The translations under genes were made by a program, and so were the position numbers. From Phycicoccus endophyticus (lineage in GTDB: Bacteria > Actinomycetota > Actinomycetes > Actinomycetales > Dermatophilaceae), in NCBI RefSeq assembly GCF_011326735.1, contig NZ_JAANCN010000010.1:48524-112523 (forward strand): a stretch of DNA of 64,000 nt. The letters are read 5' to 3'. Under the pieces are notes generated by a model, which worked only from the letters and a program-made list of their open reading frames with translations, was not told where the DNA came from and did not search any database. Shown here piece by piece: positions 8,235 to 20,823 of the stretch. Every line of letters starts with the position of its first letter. The stretch's first letter is position 1.

Positions 8235-9401
8235 ATGAGCGGCGCCGCGGACTTCGACACCTACCGGCTCTCCGAGGACCACGAGGCCGTCCGCGAGGCG
8301 GTCCGGGCGCTCGCGGAGGACAAGATCAAGCCCTTCGCGGCCCAGGTCGACGAGGAGTCCCGCTACCCCCAGGAGGCGCACGACGCCCTCGTCGCGGCCG
8401 ACTTCTTCGCGCCCCACGTGCCCGAGCAGTACGGCGGGGTCGGGGCCGACGCCCTCGCGACGTGCATCGTCATCGAGGAGGTCGCCCGGGTCTGTGCGTC
8501 CTCGAGCCTGATCCCCGCCGTCAACAAGCTCGGGTCGATGCCGCTGCTGCTCGCCGGCAGCGAGGAGCTCAAGGGGCGCTACCTGCCGCCGCTCGCCCGG
8601 GGGGAGTCGACCTTCTCCTACGGCCTCTCCGAGCGCGAGGCGGGCTCGGACACCGCCGCGATGCGCACCCGCGCCGTGCGCGAGGGCGAGGACTGGGTCC
8701 TCTCCGGGCAGAAGTCGTGGATCACCAACGCCGGGGTCTCGCAGTACTACACGGTCCTCGCGGTCACCGACCCCGAGGGGCGGCGGGGCAACAACGTCAC
8801 GGCCTTCGTCGTCGAGCAGTCCGACGAGGGCTTCTCGGTCGGGGAGAAGGAGCGCAAGCTCGGCATCAAGGGCTCGCCGACGCGCGAGCTGCACTTCGAC
8901 TCCTGCCGCATCCCCGGTGACCGCGTCGTCGGCGAGGTCGGGGCCGGGCTCAAGCTGGCGCTGGCGACCCTGGACCACACCCGGGTGACCATCGGCGCCC
9001 AGGCGGTCGGTATCGCCCAGGGCGCCCTCGACGAGGCGCTCGCCTACGTCAAGGAGCGCCGGCAGTTCGGCCGTGCGGTCGCCGAGTTCCAGGGCGTGCA
9101 GTTCATGCTCGCCGACATGGCGATGCAGCTCGAGGCGGCCCGGCAGCTCGTCTACGTCGCGGCGGCCAAGTCCGAGCGCGGCGAGCCCGACCTGCCGTTC
9201 TTCGGTGCGGCCGCCAAGGCGTTCGCGAGCGATGTCGCCATGCGGGTCACCACCGACGCCGTCCAGCTGCTCGGCGGTGCGGGCTACACCCGGGACTTCC
9301 CCCTGGAGCGGATGATGCGCGACGCGAAGATCACCCAGATCTACGAGGGCACCAACCAGGTGCAGCGCATCGTCATGGCCCGCCAGCTCCTCGGGGGCTG
9401 A
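8235..9401 (+). CDS. Acyl-CoA dehydrogenase (FadE25-like)
   Basis: The 388-aa FAD enzyme introduces the alpha-beta double bond into an acyl-CoA. It has the FAD/substrate stretches SYGLSEREAGSD and WITNAG, the RRQFGRAVAEFQGVQ signature, the C-terminal QLLGGAGYTRDFP, and the catalytic glutamate in QIYEGTN. The placement of the Glu fits short- or branched-chain dehydrogenases. A homologue (fadE25, Rv3274c) sits beside purE/purK in M. tuberculosis, so this is part of the conserved core and not of the neighbouring accessory genes. Chain length cannot be read from the sequence. Confidence 0.92.
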   Translation: MSGAADFDTYRLSEDHEAVREAVRALAEDKIKPFAAQVDEESRYPQEAHDALVAADFFAPHVPEQYGGVGADALATCIVIEEVARVCASSSLIPAVNKLGSMPLLLAGSEELKGRYLPPLARGESTFSYGLSEREAGSDTAAMRTRAVREGEDWVLSGQKSWITNAGVSQYYTVLAVTDPEGRRGNNVTAFVVEQSDEGFSVGEKERKLGIKGSPTRELHFDSCRIPGDRVVGEVGAGLKLALATLDHTRVTIGAQAVGIAQGALDEALAYVKERRQFGRAVAEFQGVQFMLADMAMQLEAARQLVYVAAAKSERGEPDLPFFGAAAKAFASDVAMRVTTDAVQLLGGAGYTRDFPLERMMRDAKITQIYEGTNQVQRIVMARQLLGG

Positions 9402-9425
9402 GTCCGCCTCTCGAGGCCGCGCCGG

Positions 9426-10946
9426 TCAGGAGGTCGAGCAGATGCTCTCGTTGGCCGGCCGGGTCGAGATGGTCGGCTGCGGGGACGGCTCGGTCGCGGT
9501 GACCGGCTGGTCGGGCAGCGGCTCGCTCCCGAGCCGGTTGGGGACCTCGACGACCGCGGGCGAGCCCGGTCCGAGCGTCACCCGGACGGTCTCGCCGAGG
9601 CCCTCGGCCTTGCGCACCGTCGCGCCCGGGAAGGCGGCCGCCACCGTGCGGGCCGCCTGCGCCTGGCCGGCCGAGTACTCGACGAGCACCCCGTCCTCCA
9701 CCTCGCCGGAGGCATCCCCGACCTGCACCGAGGCGAAGCCCTGCACGGTCAGGGCCGCGGCGCTCTGCCCGGCGAGCCCGCTGGTGCCCGAGGCGTTGAG
9801 CACGAGGACGTCGATGTCGTCGGGCGAGACGCTCAGCGCGCTGGCGCTCGGCGAGGGGGAGGGGGATCGCGTGGCCGCGGGCTCGTTGACCCGGTGGTCC
9901 TCGCGCAGCGACTCCCAGATAACCTCGGCGGAGTCCTGCCACTGCACCCGGTTGGGGTCTGCGGGGTAGGTCTCGTTGGGCACGGTGACGAACTCGATGT
10001 TCTCGAGGCCGATCTCCCGCACACTCTCGGCGAGGTCGCGCATCGTGCCCAGCCCGAAGTCCGGGTCGGTCGTCAGCGAGCGGGTGGCCGCGTCGAGGAA
10101 GCCGTAGAGGGCCGTGGGCCGGAAGAGCAGCCGGCTCGAGGTGGCCTCCTGGGCGACCGAGGACAGGAAGGCCTGCTGGCGCTTGATCCGGCCGAGGTCG
10201 GAGCCGTCGCCGACCGACTTGCGCACGCGCACGTAGGCCAGGGCCTGCTCGCCCTGGAGGGTGTGCGTGCCGGCGCTGAGCTGCAGCCCCGAGTCCTCGT
10301 CGTCGATCGCCTCCTCGGTGCACACCTCCACCCCCCCGAGCGCGTCGACCATGTCCTGGAAGCCGCGGAAGTCCACGACCGCGTAGTGGTCGACGTAGAC
10401 CCCGGTGTTGCCCTCGAGGGTGCGGATGAGGCAGCCGATCCCGCCGATCTGGTAGTTGTGGTTCCACTGCCGGGTGACCCACTGGGTCTTCGGGGCGTCC
10501 GAGGAGCACTCCGGCGGCGCCGGTGTCATCGAGTCGCGGGGGATGGAGACCACGCTCGCCCACGTCCGGTCCTCGGAGAGGTGGACGAGCAGGTTGGTGT
10601 CGGAGTGGTCGCCGGGGTCGTCGGGTGACATGCCGATCTCGTTGTTGCCTTTGCCCTTACGGGTGTCGGAGCCGACGAGCAGGATGTTGACGGCGTCTGG
10701 GGCGGCCTGGGTCGGGCGGTCGGTGCCGATGGCGTCCGAGACGTCGACCTTGGTGATGTTCGCGTTGAGCCGCCACGCCGCGAGCAGCCCGGCGCCGCCA
10801 CCGACGGCGAGCACCGCGACGACGGCCACGGCCACCCGGCGGCGCCACGGGTGGGCCCGTCGCGGGTGGTGGATGTCGCGCCGGCGCGGGTAGGCCTGCT
10901 GGAGGTCCGGCGTCGGGTCACCCTCGTGCGGCGTGGCGCCGTCCAC
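9426..10946 (-). CDS. LCP-family cell-wall glycopolymer ligase with LytR_C domain
   Basis: A 506-aa type II membrane protein. A basic cytoplasmic tail (~1-37) precedes one helix (~38-58), then the LCP catalytic domain with NILLVGSDTRKGK, VVSIPRDSM and the arginine-bearing DLGRIKRQQAF. A Ser/Pro-rich linker (~345-365) leads to a second domain (DIDVLVLNASG onward) of the LytR_C type and an unstructured tail. LCP enzymes move lipid-linked polymers such as teichoic acids or arabinogalactan onto peptidoglycan. The GTG start follows GGAGGGAGGGG. It is one of three LCP genes in 4.6 kb. Confidence 0.92.
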   Translation of the reverse strand: MDGATPHEGDPTPDLQQAYPRRRDIHHPRRAHPWRRRVAVAVVAVLAVGGGAGLLAAWRLNANITKVDVSDAIGTDRPTQAAPDAVNILLVGSDTRKGKGNNEIGMSPDDPGDHSDTNLLVHLSEDRTWASVVSIPRDSMTPAPPECSSDAPKTQWVTRQWNHNYQIGGIGCLIRTLEGNTGVYVDHYAVVDFRGFQDMVDALGGVEVCTEEAIDDEDSGLQLSAGTHTLQGEQALAYVRVRKSVGDGSDLGRIKRQQAFLSSVAQEATSSRLLFRPTALYGFLDAATRSLTTDPDFGLGTMRDLAESVREIGLENIEFVTVPNETYPADPNRVQWQDSAEVIWESLREDHRVNEPAATRSPSPSPSASALSVSPDDIDVLVLNASGTSGLAGQSAAALTVQGFASVQVGDASGEVEDGVLVEYSAGQAQAARTVAAAFPGATVRKAEGLGETVRVTLGPGSPAVVEVPNRLGSEPLPDQPVTATEPSPQPTISTRPANESICSTS

Positions 10947-10995
10947 CGACCCCTCCCTCCGTGTGCGTCAGGCCCCGCGGGCGCGGGACCGGGCG

Positions 10996-11001
10996 AGTGT
11001 A
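10996..11001 (-). promoter_or_regulatory. -10 hexamer TACACT upstream of the first LCP gene
   Basis: TACACT on the minus strand lies about 50 nt before the GTG at 10946. Here a leader with a strong Shine-Dalgarno sequence is expected, unlike the many leaderless genes nearby. Confidence 0.4.
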
Positions 11002-11052
11002 ACGACCGGGGCTGGGGGCCGGCTGAGAGCCCGGCGGTGCCCCGGGGCGGGG

Positions 11053-12303
11053 TCAGCCGCCACTCGGGACGCCGTCGGTGCCCGCCGGTGCCTTCTCCAG
11101 CGGCGTCCCCTCGCGCAGCATGGTGAACAGGTTCGCGGCGCGCTCGTCGTCCCAGAGGACGGAGGACCCGGCCGAGGTCGTGGCGTTGACGTCCGAGACG
11201 GGCACCACGAGGCTCAGGGTGTCGCCCGAGGAGACGCTGCGCATCGTCGAGAGGATCCGGTAGGCGTCGAGCAGGCTGGTGTCCTCGCCGACGACGACGC
11301 TCGAGGCGGCCGAGTGGGTGAAGCCCCACCAGCGCCAGGGGACGAGCACGGTCGAGGGGGTGGCCGCCTTGGACATCACGGCGCCGAGGAACTGTCGCTG
11401 GCGCTCGGCGCGCCCGAGGTCGCCCTTGGGGTCGGAGTAGCGCGCCCGGACGTAGCCGAGGGCGGTCGGGCCGTCGAGGGTCTGGCAGCCCTTCTTGACG
11501 TTGAGGTGGGCCAGCTTGTCCTTGATGTTGCGCGGGATGCACAGGTCGACGCCGCCGAGGCTGTCGACGACGTTGGCGAAGCCCCCGAAGCCGATCTCGA
11601 CGTAGCCGTCGAGGCGCAGGCCGGTGGCCTGCTCGAGGGTCTGCACGAGCAGCTTCGGGCCGCCGAAGGCGAAGGAGGCGTTGACCTTGTTGCTGCCGTA
11701 CCCGGGGATCGGCAGGTAGCTGTCGCGGGGGATGGAGATCAGCGCGGCCTTGCCCGATCCCGAGGGGACGTGGACGAGGATGATCGAGTCCGTGCGGCGC
11801 CCGGCGGCGCTGCCGGTGCCGAGCCGCTTCTTCTGCTGGGCGGTCAGGCCCTGGCGGCTGTCGGAGCCGACGAGCAGGTAGGTGTGGCCGTCGCCCGCGG
11901 CGGGCCGGTCGCCGCTCGGGGTCGTGTCCTCCCGGCTCACGGTGGACCAGGCGTGCCAGGGCGCGACGGCGGTGAAGGCCAGCCAGCCGACGAGCACGAC
12001 GACGAGCACCACCCACGCGCGCGGCCGCCGGCGCCGGCGCCCGGTCGGGCGGGGCGTGCGGGCCGCGGCCGGGGGGACCGGGCGGCCGTACTCGTCGTAC
12101 GCGGTCTCGCCCGCGGCCGCCGGTGTGGCCGTTGCCGCCCGGGGGCCCGCGGAGCGCGCGCCCGAGCCGCTCGGGGAGGTGGCTGCCCCCGGGCGACGGG
12201 TACCGGCGGCGCGGCGGCGCCTGGTGTCGACGACGTAGACGTCGTCGCTCGAGTCCGACCGGCCCCGCTGGGGGATGGGTCGGGGCTGCTCGTCCTCGCT
12301 CAT
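11053..12303 (-). CDS. LCP-family cell-wall glycopolymer ligase
   Basis: A 416-aa paralogue of the gene downstream. After an ~85-residue basic, disordered cytoplasmic part comes one membrane helix (~90-108), then the LCP domain with TYLLVGSDSRQGL, LISIPRDSYLPIPG, the central NVVDSLGGVDLC and the arginine-rich DLGRAERQRQFL. It has no LytR_C domain, unlike its neighbour. An upstream in-frame ATG at 12336 exists, but the start MSEDEQPRP at 12303 is more likely because it gives a normal N-terminus. The intergenic 105 bp before the other LCP gene contains a promoter, so they are probably separate units. Confidence 0.9.
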   Translation of the reverse strand: MSEDEQPRPIPQRGRSDSSDDVYVVDTRRRRAAGTRRPGAATSPSGSGARSAGPRAATATPAAAGETAYDEYGRPVPPAAARTPRPTGRRRRRPRAWVVLVVVLVGWLAFTAVAPWHAWSTVSREDTTPSGDRPAAGDGHTYLLVGSDSRQGLTAQQKKRLGTGSAAGRRTDSIILVHVPSGSGKAALISIPRDSYLPIPGYGSNKVNASFAFGGPKLLVQTLEQATGLRLDGYVEIGFGGFANVVDSLGGVDLCIPRNIKDKLAHLNVKKGCQTLDGPTALGYVRARYSDPKGDLGRAERQRQFLGAVMSKAATPSTVLVPWRWWGFTHSAASSVVVGEDTSLLDAYRILSTMRSVSSGDTLSLVVPVSDVNATTSAGSSVLWDDERAANLFTMLREGTPLEKAPAGTDGVPSGG

Positions 12304-12453
12304 GGCTCGCTCTCGGGTCGGGGGCCGACGACCCACCAGTGTGGCACCGGCAGGTGGGCCGGCCCTCGACGGACACCGCGACGCGCCGTCACGCGCGCCC
12401 CACGCGCCTCGTCAGCCCCGGCGCGCCTCTGCGCCCGGGCCACCCCGGTGGGT

Positions 12454-12459
12454 GATACT
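12454..12459 (+). promoter_or_regulatory. -10-like GATACT of the third LCP gene
   Basis: GATACT ends 8 nt before the ATG at 12468, with no Shine-Dalgarno sequence between. It is a likely leaderless promoter and is divergent from the LCP gene at 12303. Confidence 0.45.
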
Positions 12460-12467
12460 CGGCGCCC

Positions 12468-14027
12468 ATGGGACCACAGCGGGGCGCGCTCCTCGAGCGC
12501 GGCCAGGCGCAGGGGCCGATCCGCATCGACACCCGGGACGCCGGCGTCCGGCGGCGGGGCCGCCGCCGCGCCGTCACCCTCCTGCTGCTCACCGCCGTCC
12601 TGCCCGGCGCGGGTCATCTCGCGGCCGGGAGCCGGCGGGTCGGCCGGGTCGCCCTGCGGGTCTGGGCCGGGGTGGTCGCCGGGGCCCTGCTGCTCGGGAT
12701 GCTCGCCCTCGCCGACCGGCACGCCGCCCTCAGCCTGCTCTCCCACACGTGGGCGCTGGCACTCCTGCAGCTGCTCCTGCTGGCCTTGGCGGCCCTGTGG
12801 GCGGGGCTGCTCGTCGACGCGTGGCGGCTCGGTCGGCCGCACACCCTGCCGCTGCGCGACCGGCGCGGTCTCGTCGGGCTGCTCGTCGGGCTGCTCCTGG
12901 TCCCCGCGCTCGTGGCCTGGCTCGGGATGGCGGCGGGAACCGCTCGGGCGGCCCTCGGCACGATCTTCACCGAGGGTGCCCCCGCCGGCACCGTCGACGG
13001 CCGCTACAACATCCTCCTGCTCGGCGGTGACAGCGGCGCCGGCCGCGAGGGGCTGCGCCCGGACAGCATCCAGCTGGCGAGCATCGACGCCACGACCGGG
13101 CGGGCGGTGCTCTTCGGCTTCGCCCGCGAGACCGAGAACATCCACTTCGAGCCCGGCTCGGTCATGGCCCGGCTCATGCCGGAGGGTTGGGCCTGCGGCG
13201 ACGAGTGCCTGCTCAACGCGCTCTACACCTGGGGGCGTGACCACGCCTCGCAGTTCCCGCGGGGCACCCGCAACCCGGGTCTCGTCGCGACCACCGAGGC
13301 GGTCGAGGCGCTCTCCGGGCTCGACGTGCAGTACTACGTGCTCGCCGACCTCCAGGGCTTCTCCAGCCTCGTCGACGCCGTGGGCGGGCTCGACATCACC
13401 GTGCAGCGCCGCACGCCGATCGGCGGGGGCTCCACCCCGGTCATCGGCTACGTCGAGCCCGGGGCCCGCCATCTCGACGGCTACCGGGCCCTCTGGTACG
13501 CCCGCAGCCGGGAGGGCTCGACCAACTACGAGCGGATGGCCCGGCAGCGGTGCGTCGTCACCGCGCTCGTGCGCCAGCTGGACCCCTCGACGGTGCTCAC
13601 GAACTTCGGCGACATCGTCGCCGCCACCCGGGGTGTCGTGCGCACCGACATCCCCACGTCGGCCCTGTCCGACCTGGCCGAGGTGGCCCTGAAGACCAAG
13701 CAGGAGAAGATCACCTCGGTCAACTTCGTCCCCCCGCTCATCAAGCCGTGGGACTACGACCCCCGGCTCGTGCGCCGGACCGTCGCCGAGGCGATCGAGG
13801 CCAGCCGGGGCGCCCCGGCCGCCAGCGAGCCCGACCAGACCGCGGCCGAGAAGACCACCGAGAAGGCCACGGCCACGGCGGGCACGCGGAAGGCCACGGC
13901 GGGCACGGCCGGCACGCGGAAGGCCACGGCGAGCCCGGCACCGAGCACGCCGGCGGTCATGGAGCGCCCCGGGTCGGACCCGGACGCCAACACCACCGAC
14001 CTGGCGAGCGTCTGCGCGGCCGGCTGA
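12468..14027 (+). CDS. LCP-family protein with multi-span N-terminus
   Basis: A 519-aa LCP protein of unusual topology: about four hydrophobic segments (~36-54, 60-80, 90-118, 133-155) precede the LCP domain instead of one. The domain shows YNILLLGGDSGAGREGLRPDS, LFGFARET, SSLVDAVGGLDI and YERMARQRCVV. A conserved-looking pair of cysteines (WACGDECLL) sits in the middle. The C-terminus (~445-510) is a low-complexity Ala/Thr/Lys tail containing an imperfect tandem repeat. Function is presumably transfer of a wall glycopolymer; the extra membrane helices may bind the lipid carrier. It converges on the ABC transporter genes. Confidence 0.85.
   Translation: MGPQRGALLERGQAQGPIRIDTRDAGVRRRGRRRAVTLLLLTAVLPGAGHLAAGSRRVGRVALRVWAGVVAGALLLGMLALADRHAALSLLSHTWALALLQLLLLALAALWAGLLVDAWRLGRPHTLPLRDRRGLVGLLVGLLLVPALVAWLGMAAGTARAALGTIFTEGAPAGTVDGRYNILLLGGDSGAGREGLRPDSIQLASIDATTGRAVLFGFARETENIHFEPGSVMARLMPEGWACGDECLLNALYTWGRDHASQFPRGTRNPGLVATTEAVEALSGLDVQYYVLADLQGFSSLVDAVGGLDITVQRRTPIGGGSTPVIGYVEPGARHLDGYRALWYARSREGSTNYERMARQRCVVTALVRQLDPSTVLTNFGDIVAATRGVVRTDIPTSALSDLAEVALKTKQEKITSVNFVPPLIKPWDYDPRLVRRTVAEAIEASRGAPAASEPDQTAAEKTTEKATATAGTRKATAGTAGTRKATASPAPSTPAVMERPGSDPDANTTDLASVCAAG
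13875..13931 (+). repeat. Imperfect tandem repeat in the LCP tail
   Basis: Two near-identical copies of GGCACGCGGAAGGCCACGGC lie in tandem and encode two copies of AGTRKATA in the wall-facing tail of the LCP protein. Slippage could vary the tail length between strains. Confidence 0.6.
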
Positions 14028-14064
14028 GCCGACCGCGCCGGGCCCTCGGCGTCGCCCGGGCGCG

Positions 14065-14793
14065 CTACTCCTCGCCGCGCATCCGCCGGACGACGGCGTG
14101 CGGCTCGTCGTCCATGACGACCCGCCCGTGCTCGAGCAGGATGCCCCGGGTGCACAGGTCGGCGACCATGTTCAGGTCGTGGCTGACGATGACCAGGGTC
14201 TTGTGCTCGTCGCGCAGCTCCTTGATCCGGTCGATGCACTTGCGCTGGAAGGGCTCGTCGCCGACGGCGAGGATCTCGTCGACGAGGAAGATGTCGGGGT
14301 CGGTGTGCACCGCGACGGCGAAGGCCAGGCGCAGGAACATGCCCGAGGAGTAGAACTTGACCTCGGTGTCGATGAAGTCGGGGATCTCGGAGAAGTCGAC
14401 GATGGAGTCGAAGGCCGCGTCGATCGCCGCCTCGCTCATCCCGAGGATCGCCCCGTTGAGGTAGACGTTCTCCCGGCCGGTCAGGTCGGGGTGGAAGCCG
14501 GCGCCCACCTCGATCAGCCCGGCCACCGACCCCCGCAGCCCGATCCGGCCCTCGTCGGGCGTCAGCACCCCGGAGATGCACTTGAGCAGGGTCGACTTGC
14601 CCGAGCCGTTGAACCCGAGGAGGGCGACCGTCTCGCCCTCCTCGATGCTCAAGGTGACGTCGTCGAGGGCGGTGAAGGCGTTGGGCCGCTCGCTCGCCCC
14701 GCGGACGGCCCGGGCGGCGATCTCCTTGAGGGAGCGCACGTGCTTGATCCGGAAGGTCTTCACGAGGTCCTCGACGACGATGCTCGCGCTCAC
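14065..14793 (-). CDS. ABC transporter ATP-binding protein for polysaccharide export (Wzt-like)
   Basis: The 242-aa ATPase powers export of a lipid-linked polysaccharide. It has Walker A (LLGFNGSGKST), the SVAGLIEVGAGFHPDLTGRE segment typical of polysaccharide/teichoic acid exporters, an atypical signature (YSSGMFLRLAF) usual for this family, Walker B (IFLVDEILAVGDE) and the switch His (VSHDL). It lacks the C-terminal carbohydrate-binding domain of long Wzt proteins, so it should not read chain termini. The GTG start lies 1 bp after the permease stop codon. It ends a four-gene minus-strand operon: glf, glycosyltransferase, permease, ATPase. Confidence 0.93.
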   Translation of the reverse strand: MSASIVVEDLVKTFRIKHVRSLKEIAARAVRGASERPNAFTALDDVTLSIEEGETVALLGFNGSGKSTLLKCISGVLTPDEGRIGLRGSVAGLIEVGAGFHPDLTGRENVYLNGAILGMSEAAIDAAFDSIVDFSEIPDFIDTEVKFYSSGMFLRLAFAVAVHTDPDIFLVDEILAVGDEPFQRKCIDRIKELRDEHKTLVIVSHDLNMVADLCTRGILLEHGRVVMDDEPHAVVRRMRGEE

Positions 14794-14794
14794 C

Positions 14795-15665
14795 TCACAG
14801 CTCCTGGGCGAAGGTGCGCGAGAGCCGGCGGAAGACCCGGTCGCCGACGACGAGCGCGAGCGCGGAGAGGGCCAGGGCGAGGCCCGCGTGCGCCCACAGG
14901 TGGTCGACGACGCCGCTCACGCGGTCGGTCTCGGTGGCCGCCCCCCACCAGAAGGCCCGGTGGAAGAGCTCCACGGCGGCGGTCAGCGGGTTGGCGAGGT
15001 AGAGCTGGACGAGCCACGGGTGGTGGACCAGGGCGTCGCGGACGAAGGTCCAGGCGTAGAGGACGGGGGAGAACCACACGGCCACCATGAGCACGAGGTC
15101 GACGACGTTCTCGATGTCCCGGTAGGCGACGTTGACGGCCGCGAAGAGCAGGCCGAGCCCGAGGGAGAGCGCGAGGACGATGACGACGCCGACGACGAAG
15201 GCCGCGAGCCCGACCAGGTCCGGGAGCCAGCCGGAGGCGAGCGCCCCGAGGACGAGGATGACGACCTGTGGTGCGAAGTGCACGAGGGCCACGAACACCG
15301 ACGAGACCGGGAAGAGCTGGCGCGGCAGGAAGATCTTGTTGACGAGGGGGGCGTTGTAGACGATCGAGCGGGTGGCGTTGCCGAGGATCTCGGTCGCGAG
15401 GTTGATCGCGATCATCCCGGAGAACAGGTAGACGGCGAACGGGGAGATGGCCCGTGAGAGCCCGAGGAAGGAGCCCATGACGAAGTAGAAGACGAGGAAC
15501 TGCACCCCGGGCTTGACGTAGCTCCAGGCCAGGCCCAGGACCGAGGCCTGGTAGCGGACCCGCAGCTCCTTGCGCACGAGCAGGGCGAGCAGGTACCGGT
15601 GCGCGCCGATGGCGAGCAGGCCACGTGCCTGCCCCGGCGTCCACATGCCCGCCGGTGCGGCGGAC

Positions 15666-15673
<8 letters not shown>
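14795..15673 (-). CDS. ABC-2 type polysaccharide export permease (Wzm-like)
   Basis: A 292-aa inner-membrane permease with about six helices and the ABC2_membrane pattern: a basic N-terminal coupling region (LLVRKELRVRYQASVLGLAW), YFVMGSFLG, YNAPLVNKIFLPRQLFP, NVAYRDIENVVDL and WFSPVLYAW. It forms the channel with the ATPase of the next gene. The upstream frame is open for another 100 codons, but these overlap the preceding gene; the ATG at 15673, which overlaps the previous stop by 8 nt, is the sensible start. Likely cargo is a galactofuranose polymer, judged from the two genes upstream. Confidence 0.92.
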
Positions 15674-18823
<3,150 letters not shown>

Positions 18824-18911
18824 TCACAACCTTCGGACGGGACACTCGATCGGCGATGCGCGGCCCAGCGTAACGGCTCGCGCGCCGCGCGCCGTCGTGA
18901 CGTGGCCCGGA

Positions 18912-18917
18912 TACACT
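18912..18917 (+). promoter_or_regulatory. -10 hexamer TACACT for the GT-C-like membrane protein gene
   Basis: TACACT in the glf divergent gap precedes the GTG at 18986 by about 68 nt. The mRNA would carry a leader with GAGGAG at 18972-18977. Confidence 0.4.
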
Positions 18918-18985
18918 CGTGCTGCCTTGCGCCGGCGCGCTTTCGGTGCACGCCCGCTCGCCCACGATCCCGAGGAGCCCCCCAG

Positions 18986-20818
18986 GTGTCCGGTTCTGCC
19001 CCGACGAGCACCCCCTCGCCGACCGACGAGACCGGTGCCCGAGGCCGCGACCCCGGTAGTCGCCTGTGGTGGGCTGCGGCGGTCCTCACCGTCGTCGCGA
19101 CGGCCGCCATCTACTACCTCGTCTCGCTCAGCGCCATCGCCCCGCGCACGCCGTGGGACGAGAACGGGGTGCTCGAGCTCGGTCGCGCGCTCTCCGGCGA
19201 CGACAACGTCACCCCGATGTGGACGAGCGGGTACTACCCGGGGTGGCCGGTGCTCATCGCGCCGATCTGGTGGTTCACCAGCAGCGCCGCGACCGTCTAC
19301 CTCGCGGCGAACACGCTGAGCAACGTCATCGGGCTGGCGACGATCGTGCCGCTCGCGCTCATCGGGCGCCGCATCGGCCTGACCACACCCCAGGCGGTCA
19401 CGGCGGGCGCCCTGACGATGATGCTCCCCTCGAACGCGGGCCTGGCCGACTACGTCCTCTCCGAGCAGCTGCTCGGCTTCCTCATCGTGTGGGCCGCCTA
19501 CTTCGTCTTCCGGCTCGACTCACGGCCCTCGCTCGGCAACGCGCTCGGCCTGCTCGCCTTCACCCTGGGCGCCGTGTTCACCCACCCCCGGGCCCTCGTC
19601 GTCGCCCCCGTCGTGCTCATCTGGCTCGTCGGCCGCGCCGTCCTGCAGCGGCGCAGCCGGCGCACCCTGCTCCTCGTCGTCCTCGTCGTCCTCGTCACGG
19701 TGCCGTTGGTCAAGCTCGGGGCCGACGGGCTGGCCTCGCTCAACACCCGGGGCGGGTTCAGCCAGGGCGAGGGCCTGATGCGCACGCTGCGCAACTTCGA
19801 GCCCTTCACCTTCGTCAAGGTCCTCTTCACCGAGACCTGGGCCCAGCTCGTGGCCACCCTGGGCCTCATCGCGCTCGGCGCCGTCGCGGTGACGGCCCGC
19901 GCCTACGTCGAGGTCGTGCGGCTGCGCACCTTCGGGCCGATGGTGTTCGTCTTCGGCCTCTCCCTGGCCGGCGCCCTGCTGGCGTTCTTCGCCGGGTCGC
20001 GCGAGGGTGCGAAGTACTACGGCTCCGAGCCCCGTCTGGACTCCTGGCTCTACACCCGCTACATCAACCCGTTCATCATCGTCGCCGTCCTCGTCGGCGT
20101 CGCCGTGCTCTTCAAGGTCGTCTCGGCGCGGCTGCTCGCCGTCTCGATCGCCCTGGCGGCGTTCGTCGCGGGCGTCGTCGTCCTCGTCTTCGCGGACTCG
20201 CTGCCCACGTGGGGGTCGACCTACGGGCCGGGGAACGTCGCGGGCCTGCGGGCCTGGGAGGGGATGTGGCCCACCGGCCAGCCCTACGACATCCCCCTGC
20301 GGCCGACCCTGGAGAACGGCAGCCGGTTCTGGCTGGTCGCCTCGCTCTTCCTCGGGGTGGTCATGCTCGCCTACGCGGGCTTCACCCGCTCCTCGCGCGT
20401 CATGGTGCCGTTCCTCGTCGCACTGACCGCGGTCTACGCGGCGATGTCCAACCCGAGCCTCGCGCGCGAGTACCCCGCGCACATCGAGGCCGCGGTCAAG
20501 AGCGCGGAGTCGGTGGCCGGGGACGGGTACCTCTCGCTCGACATCGACATCAAGTGCCGGACGGGCCGCAACTCCCGGCCCACGACGGTCAACTGGCTCG
20601 GGTACTGGATGTCGCCGCGCGACGTCGACCTCGTCGACCCCACCAAGGAGGACTTCGACGCCGACCTCATCGTCGCGTGCGTCGACTGGGACCGGGCGCA
20701 GTCCCTCGGTGCCCAGCCGCTCGCGGACTCCGAGAACTACGGGTTCCAGGTGTGGGTCCCGGCGGGCAGCCTCCAGGACGAGCTCGAGCAGGCGGGCGAG
20801 CTGGCGAGCGCCGGGTAG
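18986..20818 (+). CDS. Polytopic membrane protein, GT-C-like
   Basis: A 610-aa protein of unknown function with a short cytoplasmic N-terminus and roughly 10-12 membrane helices starting at ~28. The first extracytoplasmic loop has an acidic motif (TPWDENGVLELG), where GT-C glycosyltransferases keep their catalytic Asp/Glu, and the C-terminal ~110 residues form a soluble domain (DGYLSLDIDIK, DLIVACVDWDR). GT-C enzymes use polyprenyl-phosphate sugars on the outer face. The GTG at 18986 is chosen for its GAGGAG ribosome site at 8-nt spacing. It is followed by a strong hairpin and then two soluble glycosyltransferases, which supports a role in glycan assembly, but no specific reaction can be named. 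Confidence 0.65.
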   Translation: MSGSAPTSTPSPTDETGARGRDPGSRLWWAAAVLTVVATAAIYYLVSLSAIAPRTPWDENGVLELGRALSGDDNVTPMWTSGYYPGWPVLIAPIWWFTSSAATVYLAANTLSNVIGLATIVPLALIGRRIGLTTPQAVTAGALTMMLPSNAGLADYVLSEQLLGFLIVWAAYFVFRLDSRPSLGNALGLLAFTLGAVFTHPRALVVAPVVLIWLVGRAVLQRRSRRTLLLVVLVVLVTVPLVKLGADGLASLNTRGGFSQGEGLMRTLRNFEPFTFVKVLFTETWAQLVATLGLIALGAVAVTARAYVEVVRLRTFGPMVFVFGLSLAGALLAFFAGSREGAKYYGSEPRLDSWLYTRYINPFIIVAVLVGVAVLFKVVSARLLAVSIALAAFVAGVVVLVFADSLPTWGSTYGPGNVAGLRAWEGMWPTGQPYDIPLRPTLENGSRFWLVASLFLGVVMLAYAGFTRSSRVMVPFLVALTAVYAAMSNPSLAREYPAHIEAAVKSAESVAGDGYLSLDIDIKCRTGRNSRPTTVNWLGYWMSPRDVDLVDPTKEDFDADLIVACVDWDRAQSLGAQPLADSENYGFQVWVPAGSLQDELEQAGELASAG

Positions 20819-20823
20819 CTCCG

